Shown: in pieces, positions 53,001-62,200 of the stretch
Numbering within the stretch: the first letter of the stretch is position 1
Layout of the letters: each line of letters starts with the position of its first letter
Assembly (NCBI GenBank): GCA_034687125.1
Contig: JAQGBZ010000078.1
Location: 1 to 64,000, forward strand
Length of the DNA: 64,000 nucleotides
Origin: Neelides folsomi
Taxonomy: Eukaryota; Arthropoda; Collembola; Neelipleona; Neelidae
Direction: 5' to 3'
The notes under the pieces: model-generated
Databases searched by the model: none
What the model was told of the DNA's origin: nothing
What the model saw: the letters and a program-made list of their open reading frames with translations, nothing else
Program-made: the position numbers and the translations under genes

Positions 53001-56000
53001 TGGAGGTTATGAGACAGAGATATGTGATTTGTACATTCTAAAAATATTTGATTTGTCGGAGGATTTAAATTAGAGGATCCTCCCTTGCAATCTGTCGAAC
53101 ATTGAAGTCTTGGAGCATCTGTATGTGGGGAGAATGTGAAGGAAGTGATCCATTTTCGGCTCAATGCCAAAACAAATATTCCTATGCTTTTATTGGGGAT
53201 GAGAGGAGGGCCGTAGAATTTTTTCAAGAACCAAATTACAGAAATGCCTCCCTTAATGAATGAGCTCTTAATTGGAGGAGTGATGAAAAATCCAATAATT
53301 GAGGGCAGAAATCCTTGCCCGACCAAATTTAAAATACAACCGAATAAGCAATCCAATGAAATTTATAAGTATTATATAAGCAACGTAATTTGAATCATTC
53401 TTTGGAGAACTCAAGATGAGGAATTTGAATTAAACTTGAAAATTCCATTTGCAAAGGACAATTTCAATTCTGGATAAATATGGTAAAGAGTCAAAGAGTA
53501 TGGTCAATAAGGGATATTAGATTAAAAAAATTAACAAGCATTTGGGCAAATTTGTACCTTGTCATGTCAGTTGAGAATTTGGTCATGAAATAAGAACATG
53601 CTTTAAGGAATGCGAACCGTGATTTTTATCAATTGTGTTGGAACGGCGAGTTTCATTCCAACTATCAACTTAAATGGCTCAATTTGGAAATGACGGAAAT
53701 GGGCTCATAATTAGAAAATGTTCATTTCTTTTGGTAGCAAAGGTGTGTTGAGAAAAGGGTCGTTTTTATGTCGCTCAATTCCAATTTTTTCTTCATTTGA
53801 TTGGGGGGATTTAATGGGTGGAAGTCAGGAATCTTTAACTTGGGTTGTAATTGGATTCGTTCACCGTCACTGGTAAATATAATGTTCAATTAGAGAGAAA
53901 TTGGGATATCAATGTTGATTCCGCGATTGACCATCTGCTCCTCTCACGGCCATTTGTTTCATTTTCCCATCCCTCTTCGTTCCTTAAATTTTTTCCTATT
54001 CCAACTTCTTTTATAAAGGTAAATTAAGAGATGTATGAATAAACATTATATGCTAGTATTGCTAAATTAAGCTCCAGTTGATGTTCAAGCTAATATGCAA
54101 TTAGTCTAATTATAGAGCAATTTATTATTTCTAATGTAAAACTAATTGCTCTAATTAGGGCATAAAGAGTTTTATACGGAGTTTGTTTAAGAGAAAATTA
54201 AGAGCTTTCTCTTTTAATTAAATTAAAATAATCTTGTAAAATAATTTGCTCCCTCGTGAAAGATTCGTCATTGTTGATTGGGATTAATTATAAATGTCAT
54301 GAAGGCGATGAGTAATCCTCTCATGACATGCAGTGGAGTTCTTAAATACTTCTGATGTGATTGAGAGTCGCGGTCATAAATGGAGGAATAACCTTCCCTT
54401 GACGTTGACAACTCTTGAGCCATCCTGAGTTGTAACGGCAGCGGCCAAAGCGGAAAAGATGGTCCTTTTAGGGGGAGCTTCCATGTGGGAAGACGCTCAA
54501 ATGTTCTTTAGCACGAAAAGGGTCGGGACAGTCGGTGTGGCCATATAAAGCAGAAACAAACTTCGTCCCGTTGAGTGTGAGAAAGTGACCTGTCTAAATG
54601 GCGGCCTCTCCTTTGACTTCACTTCCAACTTCCCTTTTGACCTACTTGGCCTTTTTCGTCCCCCGACAGAGTTAAATGAAATGATGAAGACTCATGTCAA
54701 TCCACCTCGCTCCATTTAGCCCAACAATGGGAGCTCCTTCTTTCAATCTTTCAATCCCTATTTATAATTCCTAATTAATTCTTCCGCCCCTTCCCCTCTT
54801 TTGTCCCATTCATTCCTTTTATAAATCCAAAGAATCCAACATTAAATAATTCATGTTTAACAATTAATTATTACACAATTTGAATCAAATTACAAATGCA
54901 GATATCCATTTTATAATTATTTGGTTCATAAAATGAGAAATGACAAACGCCAATTTAAATATAATTTTAAACGTATTTAATTAAATAAAATAGGAAACAT
55001 TATCAGAAATATCATGATCTTGTTATTAATTAATTTTTTTATAATTACAATTAATAGGAACCAAGAAGATGGAGTACAAGACCAGACAATGGCATGAGAA
55101 ATGTTTCTCCTGTTGCACTTGCAAAACTCCGATCGGGACGAAGAGCTTCATCCCGCGTGAACAGGAGATTTACTGTGCAGGATGCTACGAAGAGAAATTC
55201 GCTACAAGGTGTATTAAATGCACGAAGATCATCACGTCAGGCGGAGTGACGTACAAGAACGAGCCGTGGCATAGGGAATGTTTCTGCTGCACTCATTGCA
55301 ACAATCAGCTCGCTGGTCAGCGGTTCACGTCGAAGGACGAGAAGCCCTACTGTGCGGAATGCTATGGTGAACTATTTGCAAAGAGATGCACCGCCTGCAC
55401 AAAACCCATTACTGGTAATGAAACTTTCTTCCATCTCCCTATTTTGCAACCCTAAAAAGCCGTCGCTCGATCAATGAAAGAGAATTCCTTATCAACGAGT
55501 GATTAATGACACATTAAGACTAATAAACGAGACTTTGTGCTCCGAGTAATAAATAATGACAATAATGAGCATGTGTGTAATATTACACTTAACGAGTAAT
55601 TCTTTCTTTTTCACCTTGAGAAAGTGTGAAACGGTGCACACTGGTTGCAAATTGCTTTCGCAACCCTTCAATTTTCCTAAATACTATATTTGGGCAGGAA
55701 TTGTTGAGAAAATATGGAATTATATGTAGTTATATGCTAATTAAATCCAAATGAATCATTTGTTGTGATTAATAAACCTTGATCTATCCGTTATCTAAAG
55801 ATTAATTTAATGGGAGATTAATTTAATATTTTATGTGCAAACTCTTGAATATTAACACAATTTCCTTGTTTTTGTTATTGTTTGAAGTTTTTGAAGGTAA
55901 AATGTTTGATTTGCCTAATGCGGTATTTTAATTATTTATTCCAGGAATTGGCGGTACGAGGTTCATTTCATTTGAAGACCGACATTGGCACAACGATTGC

Positions 56001-56102
56001 TTTATTTGTGCAAGTTGCAAGACTTCGCTGGTGGGGCGCGGATTCATCACCGACGGAGATGACATTATCTGCCCAGATTGTGCGAAGCAAAAGTTGATGT
56101 AA
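32051..56102 (+). CDS. Lmpt: Limpet-type PET and six-LIM-domain protein (5' end not found)
   Basis: The placed exons are 32051-32237, 32326-32430, 32529-32657, 32840-32937, 34019-34148, 45379-45579, 45947-46039, 46179-46260, 55058-55414 and 55945-56102, encoding about 512 residues to the TAA. Exons 1-3 form a PET domain (CNSCKCPKDSHDLCHDEW, then RDRLGL, then EKIPKSGTPGEVYREK and AYCKHVEKENHSAYEDF). Six LIM zinc-binding domains follow, starting at ECLGCGE, CFACDELIFSG, CDECNQLIG, CDGCGEVFRAG, CIKCTKIITSGG and CTACTKPITGIGG, and the protein ends CAKQKLM. This order matches arthropod Limpet, related to vertebrate FHL/testin: a muscle and actin-associated adaptor scaffold. The first exon begins with one base of a split codon, so at least one 5' exon is missing. 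The introns after 34148 (11.2 kb) and 46260 (8.8 kb) hold alternative first exons, a nested gene and a MITE. AATAAA is at 56228-56233. Confidence 0.93.
33445..33533. mobile_element. Near-perfect palindromic MITE (89 bp) in an Lmpt intron
   Basis: The ends TACAGGGTGGGCCATAAG and CTTATGGCCCACCCTGTA are exact inverses, extending through GTATCTTTC / GAAAGATAC around a loop of about 35 bases. Flanking TA fits a mariner-type target. The near-identity of the arms implies a young copy. Confidence 0.85.
35355..35362 (+). promoter_or_regulatory. TATA-box candidate inside the Lmpt intron
   Basis: TATAAAAG in a GC-richer context. The following 200 bases lack an ATG, so it could only start an untranslated exon. 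A donor-like gtcaga at about 35547 would end such an exon. Weak. Confidence 0.2.
40795..41527. mobile_element. 733-bp fold-back MITE with ~215-bp inverted arms
   Basis: Bases 40795-41010 pair with 41313-41527 with only a few mismatches (tips CACTCG/CGAGTG), flanked by TA on both sides. A second, inner inverted pair (41011-41034 with 41181-41206) lies within. No transposase frame is present. If transcribed within the Lmpt pre-mRNA it would form a double-stranded RNA of over 200 bp. Confidence 0.9.
41897..42270 (+). CDS. Candidate alternative first coding exon of Lmpt (charged, disordered N-terminus)
   Basis: An open frame encodes MDDISGSRGSPG and continues with MADVEVEMQVTTTTATATT, a lysine-rich block (VEKKVKKVKKTTKSKTKDG), VEETTTTESQVEVEKENH and a Pro/Ala tail. 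In-frame ATGs lie at 41834, 41897 and 41990; the last has a purine at -3 and a G after it. The exon meets a strong donor, GAATC|gtaagg at 42271, in phase 2. That does not fit the standard acceptor of the next Lmpt exon (45379, phase 0), but it does fit an AG 11 bases downstream (exon from 45390), giving S-S-GEYTKAMNKDW in frame. If unspliced, the frame stops at the TAA in the donor. An N-terminus of this composition is plausible for a muscle LIM isoform without PET and LIM1. It could instead be a separate single-exon gene. Confidence 0.6.
42253..42338 (+). promoter_or_regulatory. Long hairpin over the splice donor/stop of the 41.9-kb exon
   Basis: Bases 42253-42278 pair with 42313-42338: 24 of 26 positions are complementary, with a 34-base loop. 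The left arm contains the last coding bases, the gtaagg donor and the in-frame TAA. In RNA this stem would bury the 5' splice site. Such a stem in non-repetitive sequence is unlikely by chance; a regulatory role in splicing is inferred. Confidence 0.7.
42339..45378. other. Right part of the 11-kb Lmpt intron
   Basis: AT-rich intronic sequence. A minus-strand frame with an ATG (43231-43476, 81 codons) has no recognisable feature. Nothing else is supported. Confidence 0.4.
50245..50734 (+). CDS. Small unrecognised gene nested in an Lmpt intron (98 residues)
   Basis: There are three exons, 50245-50280, 50388-50491 and 50578-50734, all with GT-AG borders and matching phases. The product starts MDKKGKDKTPETVKTSAEVV, continues HIIEEFTPADNSDQ and a Ser/Thr/Gly-rich stretch (GATYGARSGSTSVHRSEET), and ends LEDVDKPTDDKKK. 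It is hydrophilic, probably disordered and cytosolic, with no signal peptide. AATAAA at 50798-50803 supports an independent transcript on the same strand as the host gene. I do not recognise a family. The last exon could alternatively be part of an Lmpt isoform, but it carries its own stop. Confidence 0.7.
52316..52529 (+). CDS. Candidate alternative first exon giving a short LIM isoform
   Basis: An ATG in good context (tcatcATGG) opens MGDLGDLPDSLARKLNLRNG, followed by a charged block (KKITQEKRAHETDDD) and FECCLKHECLLGDPKESTL, and ends CTG G|gtattt in phase 1. That is exactly the phase of the next Lmpt exon (55058, beginning GA ACC AAG AAG), giving STLGTKKMEYKTRQW. The product would have about 70 novel residues plus the last two and a half LIM domains. 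The two zinc ligands of LIM4 normally supplied by CDGC (exon 46179-46260) would be replaced by cysteines of CCLKHEC. The phase fit and open frame support it; no TATA is seen upstream. Confidence 0.6.
54544..54550 (+). promoter_or_regulatory. TATA-box candidate with nearby ATG in the Lmpt intron
   Basis: TATAAAG lies 54 bases before an ATG (54598) that opens MAASPLTSLPTSLLTYLAFF and runs to CGACAGA|gttaaa. That weak donor is in phase 1 and would join exon 55058 in frame. It could be a third internal promoter, but the donor is poor. Confidence 0.28.
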
Positions 56103-58199
56103 ATCCATTTAAAAAAAGAAATTCAAAAGTCAATGAGAGAGAAGAATTTACTTTTGTTTCAATTGTGGAGGTGAATCTTGGAAAGTGGAGGGGAAAATGA
56201 AAACAACGTGTGTAACTTACTTATTATAATAAATATCATATTGTCTACCTATAAATGAAACAATTCAAATCAGACCGACTCATTTCATTATCATTAAGAA
56301 AAGTTAAGGATATAAATCACTATTTGATATTTACATTGTCTGAGTCAAAAAAACGCAAAGTGCATCTGTCAAAAAAATGAAGCCATGAGATGCGTAGAAT
56401 AAAGAAGGGAAAATGAACAATTTAAAAACTGTCACAATGTTTTAATGTAAGAAAAAAAGAGAATAATTAAAAGAAATATATTCATGATATATCAACTTGT
56501 AAAATGGTTCTATACCTAAATATAAAAATACTATACAGTGTATAATTTTAATAGAGGAATATATTGTAAACAATTCGCTTTAAAACATAAATCATAAAGT
56601 ACGAGATGAAAGTGAATTTAGAATCTATAAAGAGAGAATCATGAGATATAACCAGATTATATTATGAAATATATACGTGCTATATAAGTGTAGTTGTGGA
56701 TGTTCATAAAATATATGAAAATGGATTTGACGAGGAAAATAAATCATTATTTTACGTAGTTCAATTAGGGGGAAATAAAAAAACCTTTAAAAGAAGTTTT
56801 TTAAAGGATCCATGTGTCTCTGTTGATGTACTCTGGATTCCAAAACACACTCACCTGATGCCTTTAACATTTAAATTAAGGTTAACTTAATTAAAAATTT
56901 CAAATCACATCTTTTGGAAATGAAGTTGTTGAAGTTGAAGAAGCAATCTACATATTAAAATAATATTATATTTAACTTCATGTGAATGTGGAGGTTGCCT
57001 TTGTATAGCCAGATGCTTTAACTTTGTATTTCATGCTAATATGTTTAAACATAGGATTAAAGGTGTAATAGACTTACGTTCTCTGTACCTGCTATTAAAT
57101 GAGAAGTCATTTCAATTATTAATCTCACTCCCTCTTTTCATTCACCCTTGATTTTAATAAAAAGTCAGTTAACAAGGTCTACCATTAATATGTGTAAAAG
57201 TAGAAGTAAAATGTGTTTTAATCCCTTTAAGGTACTGTTTATATCAGTATCAATCTTTAACCAATTTATTTGTGCTAATCATTAAATATTAAGAAGAAAT
57301 GCGTAAATGTATTATTAAAGTATAAAAATTACTTAATAAAAATACCATTTTGGATTTGAATGAAAATAAATATTTGTTGAAAAAACACGATGGTATATAA
57401 TTAAAATAAAGTCAGATTGAAAAAATACACATAACACGATGACCACTTCATTTAAATACATGCACGAAACAAGTATACTTGCACATGACATAAATCTAAT
57501 GAAAAGTAATTTATTATTATGTACAAAATATGCAAATCTATTACATCTCACGTTCAGGCTCGGAAGAGAAAATATATGATGACGAATTTTAAAAAATCCA
57601 ATTAATTCAATAAAATGTTTTGCATTATAATTACTTCATAACTAAATAATAATTCAAAGCTTATGAGGTGTCAATAAACAATTTCTGCATTTTACATGAA
57701 CTTTGGTCGAAACAAGTGATATTTTTAAGCTATAATTAGGATAATGAACAACATTCGCATTTCACAATTTTGTTTGAAATCCAACAACTGCAGAATAATT
57801 GCGCAAATAGTTACATCTGTAGTTCATCAATTTGAAATTAGGTAACGAAACGAAAAAATTATTATGACGTTGGGATTTATAACAAGATTTAAAAGAAATG
57901 CATTGATTATATAAATAAGTTGGATATTTTAATTACTTGTTAGAGTTATTAATGCTATTTAAGCCTGCTTAAGATTAATTTCCAGAAACAGGTATGATCA
58001 AAACAGGTGATTCTTTGTTACGTCTTTACAACTCTTGCGAAGTGTTCTGACTATAAAGATATAAATAGGGAGATTTTTTCTTTCAATTGCAGTCTTGAGA
58101 TCACAAGTTTATCACGTTTCAGTTGGTGAAAAATTTCTTAAAATTGTTGTTAATTTTAATTGTTGCAAATTAAAAGTTCATATTTGCAAAAATTGAAAG
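56103..58199. other. 3' flank of Lmpt and spacer
   Basis: Begins with the Lmpt 3' UTR (AATAAA at 56228-56233). The rest is AT-rich with no supported gene. The promoter of the small peptide gene is at the right end (TATAAATA 58060-58067). Confidence 0.45.
58060..58067 (+). promoter_or_regulatory. TATA box of the small secreted-peptide gene
   Basis: TATAAATA followed about 30 bases later by an initiator-like gcAGTCtt (near 58090), 110 bases before the ATG at 58200. The spacing is typical for an animal TATA promoter. Confidence 0.6.
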
Positions 58200-58478
58200 A
58201 TGAAGTTTGACCTATTAATTCGTATTATATTTTTCTTGAGTCTCCTCACAATTATTTACGCTTGTACGAGTATATCTCATCCATCTGCAAGTAAGCATAA
58301 CTTTAAACTCAAACGACTGATACTTAAATAACTTTATCTTACATAAATTAGTAGTAGCTAAACTTCATCCAATATGTTAACAGGAGAAATTCACGAAAAT
58401 GAACAAAAGAGGCTTGAAGCCATGTACGCATACAAGAGACAATCCTCTCCAGCAATGGCCCAGAAATTCAAGATCTAA
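58200..58478 (+). CDS. Small secreted peptide precursor with dibasic sites (61 residues)
   Basis: There are two exons, 58200-58290 and 58384-58478, joined as A|GA. The N-terminus (MKFDLLIRIIFFLSLLTIIY) is a strong signal peptide, cut probably near the following A or CTS. The remainder is short and carries two KR sites: EQKR, then LEAMYAY, then KR, then QSSPAMAQKFKI and the stop. Convertase cleavage would release a heptapeptide-sized fragment and a 12-residue peptide starting with Gln, which could cyclise. There is no C-terminal Gly for amidation. This layout fits a neuropeptide or other bioactive peptide precursor, but I do not recognise a family and only one copy of each candidate peptide exists. 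The clear TATA promoter supports a real gene. Confidence 0.7.
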
Positions 58479-59200
58479 TAAATGAAGATTTAAAGGCCTT
58501 TTAAAGAAATTATTAAATCACTTGTGTTCCTGGTTTTCAATTTGTGAATAAGATGTAAACGGTATTAAATAGTTTGTATTTAAACTTATTTTCCTCTATT
58601 ACTTAATATTTGTAAATGCTAAATAAGATCAAACTATTGTGCATAGTGTATGTGCTTATACCTAGTATATCTTAACTTATTTTAAGTTAATAATATATTT
58701 TCATGCACTCTAATAAAAAATAAAACTCTTGTAATAATTTGAATTTAACTCTCAACTCGTTTTATTGCCAATATACAATGCACTGTCTGTATGCACCACT
58801 ATGCACAGTGTAGTTATTATACAATTAACTTTAATCAGATATTCGAGCAGCTATAAGGTATATTATGTATATGAATTTCCGAATAAGAAGAAATTAAAGT
58901 TAAAATATCCTAATTAACTAACATTAAGATTAAAAAACTGTAAAAGGTATCTACAGGTATAGGGTATACCAAGTACCATATAGCTAGAGGTAAACTGTAT
59001 TTATTTTTGCAAAGTTGAATTCTCATTTGACTCGCTTCGTGCTCGCTACGTCTAGAAATGGGTTTACTCGTGGGAGTTGTAAAATGACTCGCATTTTGGA
59101 AATGGAATAAATGCGTATAAAATGTAATTTTATAGTATTGGCCAATCTCTTTAAACTCATTTAACTTAATTAAAAGGGTAATTAAGATAGTTTTTACAAA
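58479..59200. other. Spacer between the peptide gene and the ARMC5-like gene
   Basis: AT-rich. It contains the peptide gene's 3' end and the ARMC5-like 5' flank. No other feature is supported. Confidence 0.45.
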
Positions 59201-62200
59201 ATGAGCAATCAGAGCGATGGAGGAGCTTCATCTAAACATAATTCAAACGAACTTGATCAAGTGATTCGAAAAATCATCCTCTACTCCCGGAATGACGTGA
59301 GCCCATCAAAATTTTTAAAGTATTTGAACATCCTTTCTAAATGTTCCACAAACGTCCCTGGAGTTGAAAGTCAATTAAGGCGGCGTGGAGCACTTGAAGC
59401 AATCATTCTTGCTCTTAAACATCTCAAACTTCAAGAATGTGAAGAAGAACGGGACAAGAAATACTCTCCTGTGGAAATCGAAGGGAAAGATCGTCAAGTC
59501 ACAAGGAAAATTTACAATGAAGGGCTTCGTGTTTTATCAAATGCATTTGTTGTTGATTACAAATCACGTCGAGAGGTATTAAATTCTAACATTAAAATTA
59601 AACATAATAATTAAACATTATAATTTCATGAAGTATTTTATTATCTAATCTTATTTTAATCTTTTTTCAATAGGCAATAAGAGCAAATTTCGTACCATTC
59701 TTACAAAAAGTGATATTGAACAATCCAAACGATAATGTCAACTTGGCCCGTTCTATCAAATGTTTGGTGAATTTGTCAAAAGATCAAGAATGCTTATTAC
59801 TTGTTCGGAAAAATTACATTTATCAATCAATTTTGAGCTTATTGAGTAAGATCTTGAGCAATGTCAAAGAGAAGACGGAGAATACGCAATTTTCGGATGA
59901 AGATCTCCCACTCATTTCAGCGCTTATAAGAGCCATACGCATATTCAGGTGAGATTATATAATTGAATATTGATTCTTTAATGTTATATCCTTGCAGAGT
60001 TAAATGGTTTAAGAAATTATAAAAATTTTCTTTCAGTTCTGATGAAATATTAAAGACCATTTTACTACGGGAGAATGCAGTCATGTTATTGGGGGAAATA
60101 TTTGTCGTTCAAGAATACAATACGGCAATGAAATCAGAATTTTTGAGATCATTTGAAGCCCTCACTGATAAAGTTCGAAGTTTTCCAAAAGAAATGATTT
60201 TTCAGGTAAATTACATATAACGTGAAACAGGCGGCATCTATTAAAATTCTTCTTTATGCTAATTTCAATATATTTATTAAAGTTAACTGGAACTGAATCT
60301 GGAAAGAAGATTCTTAAAAGTATCATCGATAATATTGGATCCTTTGAAAGAATTCCCATTGACTGTCTTCATAATTTATCAAATTCGGGATCAATTTCAC
60401 GTGCTTTGGGATTTTGTGGAATATTTCCTATACTTCTCGAATACATTGAAAAGCTAATGGCCAAGAACGAGTTTGTTGCACTTGGTAAGATTTAAAAAAA
60501 TTTTTTAACCATAATACAGTTCGTACAATATGTGGTTGGACTGTTTGTTTTTTTGAAATAATTTTTGAACCCGTTTTTATTTTTATATAACCATTTATAT
60601 TTATGTTGACCAACATCGTATACATATAAATCATAAAAGGATTAGTGATTGTATGAAATCATTATTAATTAATTAGAGTTAAAGTTCAAATTATCGATTA
60701 AACAGTGTTTAAAAAGGTGATTGAATTATATTGTTTAACCGATTATTAATTGTTATTTTAAGACAAAACAATTTTTAATAAGTCCTTGGAACTCTCGTAA
60801 CTGTCCAATTCGGCCGACCATGAAATCGATGAGACGTTCAAGAGGAATGTTTTCCCACTCTCGAATAATGGCCACTTTGAGGTCATGTAAAGACCAGTAT
60901 TGTCCACCTGCATAAACAGCTTGGGATAGATGAGCCCATAGGTTCTCCATCGGGTTCATGTCCGGACTATAGCCTGGCCATCTCAAAAGTTGGTCATCAA
61001 CAATACCGCGCTTAGCTAACCATCGCCTGGTTGAAGCTGAAACATGGATTCTTGCGTTATCCTGGGCCAAAACCCAGTCATTTCCAGCAATTTCACTTTT
61101 TTATCACGTTGTAAATTATTGTGCGACAATGTCTGATGCCAAGGGACGACTTTATTTTGTTCAATGAGAGCGTGGAGTTGCTCGCTGCTTTCAAAATCTT
61201 TTTCTCACGATTTGTCACCAACGAAGGTCGTCCAGTTTTTACTCCTTGGCCGTAATTTTCGCCCAAATGTAAAAAGTTATGTAATGTCCTAGAAATGTTC
61301 AATCTTCGGGCAATTTGGGCTTTTTTCACTCCTTCACTCAACATTTTGGCGATTTCAGATCTTTCTCCAAGTAAAAGGAGTTTCCCTCTAGCCATTTTGG
61401 ATTCTGAAGGAATAAAATAAATTTTAATTATTCTATACGCAAACATTTTCTTCCTTTTATGCTTTTAAATTGATTTCATATGATATTTAACTTTAATTAC
61501 CTGATTGCGATTAAAACAGAGCGGATTTTGAAAAGTGTTCAACTTTTTAGTAAACAGTGCCAAAATGGAGAAAATTCTTAACTGACTTGGAAAGTCAATC
61601 ATACCTTAAGTAATATCAATTCCTTTTATACATTCTGAAAGAAAGCTTACTTTTACCGCCATAATTGAAATTTGGCCGCTAAACTATTGTGGAATTATTT
61701 CAAAAAAACAAACAGTCCAACCACATATTGGACGAACTGTATAATATGTATTTAAGCATTAACGTAAAGGTCTTTAATTAATTTTATTTACAACAGGTCG
61801 TCACTTATCGCTCGTTAGCAAATTATCGAAAAGTGCTAAAGAAAATCAACTTCATCTTTCAAATTGCTCTCAAAAGATTCTTCTTGACATTTTAAAGTAA
61901 GAATTGAATTCGAATTATTTACTTTAATTTTCCAGGCAAAACTCTTGCCTACTAAAATAATATGAATGTTATAGGTCGCCGAATTGTCGGGAATTTCAAT
62001 TGATGGTTCTCTCATTATTCGAAGACTACTACGAATCAGCTTTCAATTCTCTTCTTTCATTTGGCTTTGTCGACATACTCTTTAGAATCCTCGTAGAAGA
62101 AGGTGGAAAATGTTCTTATGAAGAAATCTCAAAAAGACTCCAAAACTTTGACGATCAGAAAGATGAAGACAAATGTCCAGCTCATGTCAAATGCATTTTT

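Larger units (their letters stand above)
46261..55057. other. 8.8-kb Lmpt intron with nested gene and alternative exon
   Basis: It holds the nested gene 50245-50734, the alternative exon 52316-52529 and a TATA candidate at 54544. A short tandem duplication (gacctgtggatctt twice) lies near 51162-51192. The rest is AT-rich with no supported feature. Confidence 0.45.

Noticed and set aside
52979-53356. 125-codon minus-strand open frame
   Set aside because: It begins with TTG, has no ATG in a sensible place, no motif, and lies in an Lmpt intron; most likely chance.
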